Positions 12,490 to 20,289 of a stretch of DNA of 64,000 nucleotides are shown one piece after another. The notes under the pieces were generated by a model. The model ran no database searches and was not told the DNA's origin. It worked only from the letters and a program-made list of their open reading frames with translations. The first letter of the stretch is position 1. Each line of letters starts with the position of its first letter. Source of the stretch: Panonychus citri (Eukaryota; Arthropoda; Arachnida; Trombidiformes; Tetranychidae); contig NW_026515544.1 in the NCBI RefSeq assembly GCF_014898815.1, forward strand, positions 2,294,001 through 2,358,000, read 5' to 3'. Both the position numbers and the translations under genes were made by a program.

Positions 12490-13940
12490 TTGAGGAGCAA
12501 TGAATTTAAATTATAATCAATTACGAACCATTGCTTCTCAATTGAAAACTAGTAGATCACAATTAAAAATCAATAATTAGTATGTTTAAATTGAGAAGCA
12601 ATGGATTTAAATTATAATAAATATGAATCCATTGCTTCTCTATTGAAAACTAGCAGATCACAATTAAAAATCAATAATTAGTATTGTTTTCAATTGAGAA
12701 GCAATGGATTTGAATTATAATCAATTCAAATCCATTGCTTCTCTATTGAAAACTATTAGATCACAATTAAAAATCAATAATTAGTATTGTTTTCAATTGA
12801 GAAGCAATGGATTTAAATTATAATCAATTCAAATCCATTGCTTCTCTATTGAAAACTATTAGATCACAATTAAAAATCAATAATTAGTATTGTTTTTAAA
12901 TCAGAGAAGTTTAAATATAATAAATATGAATCCATTGCTTCTATTGAAAACTATTAGATCACAATTAAAAATCTATAATTAGTATTGTTTTCAACTGAGA
13001 AGCAATGGATTTAAATTATAATAAATATGAATCCATTGCTTCTCTATTGAAAACTATTAGATCACAATTAAAAATCAATAATTAGTATTGTTTTCAATTG
13101 AGAAGCAATGGATTTAAATTATAATCAATTCAAATCCATTGCTTCTCTATTGAAAACTATTAGATCACAATTAAAAATCAATAATTAGTATTGTTTTCAA
13201 TTGAGAAGCAATGGATTTAAATTATAATCAATTCAAATCCATTGCTTCTCAATTGAAAACTATTAGATCACAATTAAAAATCAATAATTAGTATTGTTTT
13301 CAATTGAGAAGCAATGGATTTAAATCATAATCAATTCAAATCCATTGCTTCTCAATTACTATCTCACAAAATCAATAATTAGTATGTTTCAATTGAGAAG
13401 CAATGGATTTAAATCATAATCAATTCAAATCCATTGCTTCTCTACTGAAAACTATTAGATCACAATTAAAAATCAATAATTAGTATTGTTTTCAACTGAG
13501 AAGCAATGGATTTAAATTATAATAAATATGAATCCATTGCTTCTCTATTGAAAACTATTAGATCACAATTAAAAATCAATAATTAGTATGTTTCAATTGA
13601 GAAGCAATGGATTTAAATTATAATAAATATGAATCCATTGCTTCTCTATTGAAAACTATTAGATCACAATTAAAAATCAATAATTAGTATTGTTTTCAAT
13701 TGAGAAGCAATAGATTTAAATTATAATCAATTCAAATCCATTGCTTCTCAATTGAAAACTAGCCGATCACAATTAAAAATCAATAATTAGTATTGTTTAT
13801 ATTTATTATAATTTAAATCCATTGCTTCTAAATTGAAAACAATACTAATTATTGATTTTTAATTGTGATCGGCTAGTTTTCAATTGAGAAGCAATGGATT
13901 TATATTTATTATAATTTAAATCCATTGCTTCTCAATTGAA
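12490..13940. repeat. Tandem array of a ~105-bp palindromic satellite
   Basis: About a dozen head-to-tail units with a period near 105 bp. Each unit contains an imperfect palindrome, arm GAGAAGCAATGGATTT, an AT-rich centre, and the complementary arm AAATCCATTGCTTCTC, followed by a conserved spacer containing AGATCACAATTAAAAATC and AATAATTAGTATTG. Units differ by point changes and small indels (for example a shortened unit near 13340-13390). At about 13800-13940 the orientation of the spacer flips, making a larger inverted repeat. The array lies inside intron 1 of the SSRP1-like gene; the matching SSRP1 intron is only 84 bp and lacks it. Confidence 0.9.
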
Positions 13941-13944
13941 TCCC

Positions 13945-14466
13945 AATTGTCGCAAACGTTTACAAAGCTCTTGGTAATCAAGAGTTCGTTTTCTTTCATC
14001 TTTCTGGACATTGGTCACTTTATCTTATAAAAGGGTGTAAAGGGTGAAAAGAGATTGTCTTGCGGTACTTCAGCAGCAATTAAAGCCGATGATGAATTAT
14101 CATCAAGATTGGAAACATCCAAATTAAGAACTAGTTGTAAAGGTCTCGGTGAATCAACTTGATTACTTGAATTATCATTTTTAACAGAACGACGATAGTT
14201 CGAGAATAGAATCGTTGGTCATGATTATCTCACTTTAAACAAGAACAATTAAAACAATTAGAATAAGAATACAAAACAATCAATTAGTTAACAATTGAGA
14301 AAACAACTCACCTTGATTAAGGTTGTTTCCCTTTTGGCTTCTTTTCACTTGAAAACCATGAGTTGAATCCAACTCCAGCTGATTGTTGCTTATGTTCATT
14401 GGATTAGAATCCAAGAGACGTTTAATTTTTCTTTTAATTACGATTAATTTTAACTTTAAATTGACC
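13945..14466 (-). pseudogene. Unidentified gene relic between satellite blocks
   Basis: Minus-strand coding-like pieces with lower AT bias than their surroundings. 14466-14311 reads MVNLKLKLIVIKRKI and onward to a good donor (AATCAAG/GTGAGTTG). 14210-14025 reads NYRRSVKNDNSSNQVDSPRP, then LQLVLNLDVSNLDD, to a stop. 14025-13945 in another frame reads KDERKRTLDYQELCKRLRQL to a stop at the satellite border. The frames do not join cleanly, implying at least one or two indels. I do not recognise the family. It sits between two blocks of the palindromic satellite and on the same strand as the pogo-type relic at 15274-15735, so it may be captured or transposon-derived coding DNA. Confidence 0.4.
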
Positions 14467-14496
14467 AATAATCTTTCGAGTTACAGTTTAAATGGT

Positions 14497-14541
14497 CATT
14501 TAAATGCAAAGAGTAATAACTTATTACTCTTTGTTTAAATG
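14497..14541. repeat. 45-nt near-perfect palindrome
   Basis: CATTTAAATGCAAAGAG followed by TAATAA, a central C and the complementary arm ending CTTTGTTTAAATG. The inner 25 nt (AAAGAGTAATAA-C-TTATTACTCTTT) is perfect. It directly abuts the longer inverted repeat starting at 14541. Confidence 0.85.
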
Positions 14542-14693
14542 TCTAAAAGAAGAAAATTACTCTCATTGGAAATATTTCCATTGCTTCTCAATTGAAAACT
14601 AGTAGATCACAATTCTATATAAATGATTAGTATTGTTTTCAATTGAGAAGCAATGGAAATATTTCCAATGAGAGTAATTTTCTTCTTTTAGAC
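14541..14693. repeat. Perfect 59-bp inverted repeat with 35-nt loop
   Basis: Arm 1 (14541-14599) starts GTCTAAAAGAAGAAAATTAC and ends CTTCTCAATTGAAAAC; arm 2 (14635-14693) is its exact reverse complement. The inner part of each arm is the satellite sequence, the outer part (ACTCTCATTGGAAATATTTC) is unique to this locus. Perfect arms imply recent origin or correction between arms. Confidence 0.9.
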
Positions 14694-15245
14694 AAATTCA
14701 TTCAAATTATAACCAACTCAAATCCATTGCTTCTCAATTGAAAACCAGTAGATTACAATTAAGAATAAACAATTAGATTTGTTTTCAATTGAGAAGCAAC
14801 GGATTTAAGTTATAATAAATATGAATCCATTGCTTCTCAATTGAAAACAAGTAGATCACAATTTGAATCAATAATTAGTATGTTTCAATTGAGAAGCAAT
14901 GGATTTAAATTATAATCAATTCAAATCCATTGCTTTTCAATTGAAAACTAGTAGATCACAATTCTATATAAATGATAAGTATTGTTTTCAATTGAGAAGC
15001 AATGGATTCAAATTATAACCAACTCAAATCCGTTGCTTCTCAATTGAAAACTAGTAGATCACAATTCTATATAAATGATAAGTATTGTTTTCAATAGAGA
15101 AGCAATGGATCTGAATTGATTATAATTTAAATCCATTGCTTCTCAATTGAAATCAATACTAATTATTGATTCAAATTGTGATCTACTTGTTTTCAATTGA
15201 GAAGTAATGGGTCTGAATTCAGTCATAATCAATTCAGATTCAATT
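14694..15245. repeat. Second block of the palindromic satellite
   Basis: Further copies of the arm pair GAGAAGCAATGGATT / AATCCATTGCTTCTC, more diverged than the first block, with alternative spacers (CACAATTCTATATAAATGAT). Orientation flips again near 15120-15200. Dispersed single copies of the arms recur at 16196-16245 and 16326-16365. Confidence 0.85.
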
Positions 15246-15273
15246 CTTCATCGATCAATAATCACTGGGCTCA

Positions 15274-15735
15274 CTAAATTTCTTCACTCGATAATTTTCC
15301 ATGTTTCAAATTAACTCCTTCTTTAAATCTTCTCAACCAACCAGTTGAACAATCGAGATCATCTCTTCCTATTTCTTGAGCTAATAACTTTGCCTTGTTC
15401 ATTTTTAAAACTGGTGTTAGTGGTATTCTTTGTTCTTGATACTTCAAAATAAATCCATTGGTCGATTCATCATGTTTTCTCATCTCATTTTTTTTCACTA
15501 ATCTGAAAAAAATGAAGTAAAAAAATATTAGTTCAGCTTGACAATAATTGGAACAAAAAATTCTTACCTTTTTCTTTTACCTAATCCACTTTCAATTGCT
15601 TCTTTTATTGAATCAATATTATCTAAACATCTTAATACAGATGACCGACCGATTTTGTAAGTCAAACTTATTCAGACCATTTTCAGAATAAGTAACCAAT
15701 TGATTTCTCTCTTTAATTGTTAAATTTCTGCGGCG
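15274..15735 (-). pseudogene. pogo/Tigger-type (CENP-B-like) DNA-binding relic
   Basis: Two minus-strand segments resemble the tandem helix-turn-helix region of pogo/Tigger transposases and CENP-B. The upstream segment (15735-15569) reads RNLTIKERNQLVTYSENGL, then after a frame change KIGRSSVLRCLDNIDSIKEA and LGKRKR at a donor (GTAAGAA). A 65-nt intron follows. The downstream segment (15503-15274) reads YQEQRIPLTPVLKMNKAKLL, then DLDCSTGWLRRFKEGVNLKH, the typical CENP-B HTH signature with GWLRRFK, and ends at a TAG. The frame change near 15660-15680 and the absence of any DDE catalytic domain show that it is not an active transposase. Relic of a DNA transposon is most likely; a domesticated DNA-binding protein is less likely because of the frameshift. 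Confidence 0.7.
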
Positions 15736-15892
15736 TAATAAGAAAACATCACAATCATAATGTAATTAACTAGAAAAAAAATGTAAACAAACTAATTCTT
15801 TCCTACTTAAGGGACCATCTCAAAAATTAGTCCCATTATCTGTTCGTCTCATTATCTGGTCATTCACTGTATTCATTCTTCATTCCATTTAG

Positions 15893-15985
15893 TTTTTTTT
15901 ACTATGAGGTCCCTACATATGCGTTTGTAACACAGCTTTGTGTTTTACTAACACCATCTAGCGATATTAAGTTCAAAAATTAGTA
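15893..15985 (+). repeat. Interspersed repeat copy B, direct-repeat pair with 12363-12460
   Basis: Same orientation and word order as copy A (GGTCCCTACAT, GTTTGTAACAC, GTTTTACTAAC, CCATCTAGCGA-ATTAAGTT). See copy A for interpretation. Confidence 0.5.
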
Positions 15986-16900
15986 TTTATCTCAATCTAA
16001 TTGTTAACTCACCTTTAGCTTTGATTGCTGCAATTGTAGCGATGACACTTCGCTCTGCAATTAAAACTAGACCTACTTCCATCGATAATCCATAGTTTTT
16101 CAATAGATGATTTGTAATTAAAAGACATGTAAATTAGAGTAGATAATCAAATTGTTCATTGATGACTTAGGTTAATCATTATACACTGACATTGAATTGA
16201 GAAGCAATTGATTCAAATGGTTTGATTATTAACGTTGCTTCTCAATCTAAAAGCGCTAAATGGTTATCAACAATTAAGTGTCACTTCGAGTACAATTAAA
16301 TACATTGAGGGACTTTGATCAGTGATTAGCAATGGATTTAAATTATGATCAATTCAAATCCATTTCTTCACCGACAAAAAGCAATAGACACAATTATGAA
16401 TCAATGATTAGTACAGTCAGAATTGTCATATTTTAACACTTTCGTATTTGACAAATTCGCTTCATCTATTGAATTTTAGTTTTGTCCTCAATATTTTTCC
16501 ATGGGAAATTAAATAACACATATTCCTTATTAATTTCAGCTAACCTCTAAAAAGACTAGTTAAATCTAACGGATTTGAATACCCGTTTTGCTAAAGTTTT
16601 AGAGGTCTGACTTTATTTCTTCATGATTGAGAAGCAAAAGATTTAATTATTGACAATATACTTTGCTAATTGTCAATTATTTGATCCATTCAATTCAAAT
16701 ATTGGAAATCAATTGCCATGATTTAGAATAGAAAAATTAAAGTTAATAATCATGAATTTCAAAATGAGCCGACTCGATTTGATATGTTTGATAAGCAATG
16801 ACAACTTATAAACCATGACGAATTGTCCAGAAACTTTTAGAAGAAACTAGTTCCGATAATATAAGCTAACTATTCTACAAGACGGCTCATGTAACTTTGA
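15986..16900. other. Repeat-bearing intron sequence
   Basis: Rest of intron 1 of the SSRP1-like gene. Contains dispersed satellite arms (16196-16245, 16326-16365, 16627-16640) and a short inverted repeat at 16543-16606 (ACCTCTAAAA / TTTTAGAGGT). No coding sequence recognised. Confidence 0.5.
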
Positions 16901-16911
16901 TGTGATAGTAG

Positions 16912-16946
16912 TGGGGCTGCGGCCGCTTGGCGGCCGCGCCCCACTT
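16912..16946. repeat. GC-rich hairpin 1 (contains a NotI-like octamer twice)
   Basis: GTGGGGC, one bulged T, GCGGCCGC, loop TTG, GCGGCCGC, GCCCCAC: a 15-bp almost wholly G/C stem in DNA that is otherwise about 30% GC. Nearly identical to the hairpin at 17016-17060. Confidence 0.9.
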
Positions 16947-17015
16947 GTAGATAAAGAGTCTAGCTAATTTAATTTATAAAAGTCGCTAATTTCAATTTCA
17001 GTGAGATCAATCGAC

Positions 17016-17060
17016 CTCTCGTGGGGCTGCGGCCGCTTGGCGGCCGTGCCCCACGAGAGA
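17016..17060. repeat. GC-rich hairpin 2
   Basis: Second copy of the GC-rich hairpin about 110 bp downstream, same orientation, with one change (GCGGCCGT in the right arm). The stem extends by CTCTC/GAGAG on the outside, to about 20 bp. The flanks of the two copies are unrelated. Confidence 0.9.
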
Positions 17061-19502
17061 CTTGTGCAGATACTCAATCACTCATCTGTTTTTACAATAT
17101 TATTCCAAATAAAATGAGCATTGAAATATTGAATGTTATTGATAGTTCAATATTTCTTCGTATTTGTAAAATTAACAAATTTGTTGTAATACAAAACCGC
17201 GCTTTTCAAATTTTGTTTTATATTTTTCATAAGCGCGCCATTTTTATTTTCCTTGACTACATGGTTTATATTTTTTTTCTGGGTCAGTTCCCATTTTGCG
17301 TCTGCAAAATTTGTTAATGTCTAGTTTCTTTTAATTGTTATTAATAGAAGATTGGCCGTGTGAAGATCTGTAATCAAGGAATCATCTTCAAGAGCCAAAG
17401 GACTGGTAAAGTTGAACATTTTCTCAAAGGAGATGTTGATGAGATTGACTGGCAAAGGTTACCAACCAATTATAGTCTTAAGGTCGCTCTCAAAAACGGA
17501 AGCCTTTTCAGGTTCATGGGATTTCAGGAAATGGACTTTAAAAAGTTGAGACAATTAATAGAAAATAGCCTTGGTCTTTTTCTAAATCATCGAGAACCTT
17601 CTCAAAGCGATCTGAATTGGGCGACGGCTGCATTGAAAGGAACTACTTTGTCTTTCGAAAAACTCGATTCAAAACCATGTAAGTTCAATTCGAATACTTT
17701 TTTTGTTTAAATTCGTTCTATTTTCTCATATTTTCTTCTTGCTCCTGGCAGCGCTTGAGATTCCATCTATTACTGATTCTCTTTGTACTTCGGTTGACAA
17801 AAAGTTTACTCCTGATATCTGTCAAAGTGCAACTGTAGATTGTCGAGTTCAATCAATCACCGATAATGTTTCTAATGATGTTCAATCCACTGGCAATGCT
17901 ATTGTTTCATTCAACGACTTACAGTGTCTCACACCTTATGATCGTTATGACATCAAAATTTTTTCGACTTTCATTCACTTTGTTGGTAAAACTTTCGATT
18001 ACAAGATTCCTCTCACCGCCGTAATCAGAATTTTCCGTCTACCTCATAATAATGATCGTGGATTTTACTTTGTCTTGAAATTGAATCCACCGATTGAACA
18101 AGGAAAAGCCCGTTATCGCTTCATAATTTTACTCTTTAACAAAGGCGATGAAACAAGTTTAGAATTAAATATCACCGATAAAGAATTATCGGAAAAATAT
18201 GAAAATAAACTTGAGAAAAAATGGCTGGGCCAACATATGATGTTCTTGGTCAAATTATGAAGGTTCTGGTTCAACGTGAGATCGTATCTCCAGGAATTAC
18301 TGGCCCGAGGTCTAAAACTCAAGCGGTATTTTGTTCTTATCGAGATAAACTTGGCTTTTTGTATCCCCTTGAGAAAGGTTTCATTTGTATTAATGAGCTA
18401 CCGGTTCATGTTGAATTTGATGAAATTTCGTTCATTTGTTTTGTTCAAGACAAAGAATCAACTTGGTCTTTCAATTTTGAAGTTGAGACCAAATTGGGTG
18501 TTGTTCATAGTTTCAGTTACATTAGAAAAGGACAATATTCCAAATTATATAATTTCGCCGTTAGTAAAAAACTTCGCGTAGAAAATCGTGGAACTGAAGT
18601 AAGTGGAACAACCACTGATGATGATGATCATGACTCTGATGAAGGGACAGCATCTGATGCTCAAGTCGAACACGAAGACTCAGTGGAAGAAGAAGAAGCT
18701 GATGATGATGATGACGACGACGAGGAAGAAGAAGAAGAAGATGAAGATAAAGAAGAAGAAGAATGTGATTCTGATGTATCATCCGGTGCTGGTGAAAATG
18801 ATGAAGTAGATTTTGCTGAAGAATTTGATTCTAAAGCATTAGAAAGTTCGTCAAGTGAAAATTCTGAGGCCTCGCCTCGAGCTAAAAGACGAAAACATGA
18901 AAGAAAAGCAGAAGAAGAAGAAGAAGAAGAAACAAAGGAGGAAGAACAAAAAAGTAAATCCAAAAAAAGGAAAAGTGAAATTAAATCGATAGATTGTAAC
19001 TATCGAAATGAATCTGGTTCACTGCAATTAAGAGCAGAAAGTTTGTTCTATTCTTATCGACCGCTTAACTTTGATAAAATTTTATCCGCCATATTCGTTC
19101 GCTCTAGAACGTTAACGTTATCGTTAACCCAATTATTCGATTTAAAAGTTACAACAAAGAAGAAGATTCACACTTTCAGTTTCATAAATGGTCTTGAGTA
19201 TTCGCGATTGTGTGATGAGTTCAACAACTCACAACGTTTTTCTCAAGAAACTGGTAATGAATCGAGCGAAGAAACTGGTTCGTTGTATAGTTGGCAAAGA
19301 GATTCATCTTTCTTAACTGTGAAATCCGATAAAATCAAGTTCGACGAAATTTTGTCATTCAAATTTATGAAAGACGGAGGAGACTTTTTCGACTTTGAAG
19401 TGGAAACCAACTCAGGTGTGTCACACACTTTCAAAGAAATTGAAATTGAGAATTATTCTATTTTATATGATTTTGTGGCTCAAAAGAAAAATCATGTTAA
19501 AA

Positions 19503-19790
19503 TCTGGTAATCCAAAGCCACCGGTTCCACCTCCTCCTCCAGCACCGGGAACATTTCCACTACTCCCACCGAATCCAGAGGAACCACCAGGCCTTCCAAA
19601 GGAACTCTGACCAAATGGTCCACCTCCAGACGACCCACCAGAACCCGAGGAACCAGGTGGACCTGTGGTTCCATCCTCAGTCCCGATAATACGATTCAAA
19701 AGACCGAACAGTTTGACTGATTAATAATCCCAATATCAATAGCAAATTTAATCTGTCGATATTTATAAATGTAAAATAGTCCATTGTATA
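19503..19790 (-). pseudogene. Duplicated fragment of the RIM-like gene's first visible exon
   Basis: Nearly identical in reverse orientation to 9137-9400: the Gly/Pro-rich exon, its splice acceptor and a little of the upstream intron. The copy has an internal deletion (the GGTTTTGGAGG part is missing) and starts abruptly at the 3' end of the SSRP1-like open frame. It is the left edge of duplication unit 2. Without downstream exons it cannot be functional as RIM-like coding sequence. Confidence 0.85.
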
Positions 19791-20289
19791 ATTTGATTTC
19801 AATTAGATTTGTAAAAAAGAAAATGACCTAATTCGATAGAGAGATAAATGTAACAATTTTGTGAGTCTTTGAATTTTCCTTCGACTTTTAAATGTTGATC
19901 TTATTTACTTGGGTAATAAGTATCTACTGATTGAATTAAATAGCTCAACTTTTTCTTCACCTTCAATTTAAGCCGTTTTTTTGTAGAATTTAATTGTTTT
20001 CATAGCTTATTTGTTGATTAATTTTTTTATTCGAATAAGTTTTTTACTTTGGACTATTATTATTCTAGGAGTTTGTGTTTTTCGAATTTGGCGCTTCAAT
20101 CTTTCTTTCTGTTTCCATGGTAACTGAAACCGCTCTTTATTTTTGTTTGGTTGAGTTTTGATTCAATTATTGAATTTCAATTGCAAAGCACAATTTTTAC
20201 TCCATTGTGTTAGTTTATTATCTCTGCCATTTAATTTTTTAATTTTATTAATTTAGACTATCGGTTGATCTTATTGATTCTATTTCATC
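19791..20289 (+). other. SSRP1 upstream region
   Basis: AT-rich leader and promoter of SSRP1. The stretch 20085-20150 is conserved with 11485-11560 and holds the X-box-like motif. Confidence 0.5.
20111..20124. promoter_or_regulatory. X-box-like palindrome upstream of SSRP1
   Basis: GTTTCCATGGTAAC, about 165 bp before the SSRP1 start codon. It fits the RFX X-box pattern (two half sites around an AT centre). Related motifs lie upstream of EXOC3 and both NELF-A copies. Confidence 0.5.

Larger units (their letters stand above)
12065..19510 (+). pseudogene. Divergent SSRP1 paralogue, HMG box lost, one frameshift
   Basis: Paralogue of the FACT subunit gene downstream. Exon 1 (12065-12124) begins MEDSFDYWDIY, matching MDDMVEYNEIY of SSRP1 and ending at the same phase-0 donor. 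Exon 2 (17348-17678) and exon 3 (17752-19510) keep the SSRP1 splice sites and phases. The N-terminal PH and middle domain are recognisable, but part of the middle domain near 17800-17880 is missing. At about 18215-18222 one A is lost from an A-run relative to SSRP1 (GAGAAAGAAATGG there, GAGAAAAAATGG here), shifting the frame; the second frame then stays open for 429 codons (18221-19510). After the acidic stretch there is no HMG box. Two further copies of the second PH subdomain follow (about 19040-19250 and 19300-19500). The frame ends exactly at the duplication junction. It is either a pseudogene or, if the A-run is miscalled, an intact neofunctionalised gene. Confidence 0.8.

Noticed and set aside
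12490..15245. CRISPR-like array
   Set aside because: Regular spacing and palindromic units, but the spacers are conserved rather than unique, there are no cas genes, and the genome is eukaryotic; it is satellite DNA.
16900..17070. Helitron 3' end or Rho-independent terminator for the GC-rich hairpins
   Set aside because: No CTRR terminus at the proper distance and no U-tract; eukaryotic context rules out a bacterial terminator.
17021..17317. 98-codon frame starting in the second GC-rich hairpin
   Set aside because: No homology or coding character; it begins inside the palindrome and ends in AT-rich intron sequence.
18561..18963. Open frames opposite and overlapping the acidic region of the SSRP1-like gene
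   Set aside because: GAA/GAT-rich DNA is open in several frames; the SSRP1-homologous frame explains it.
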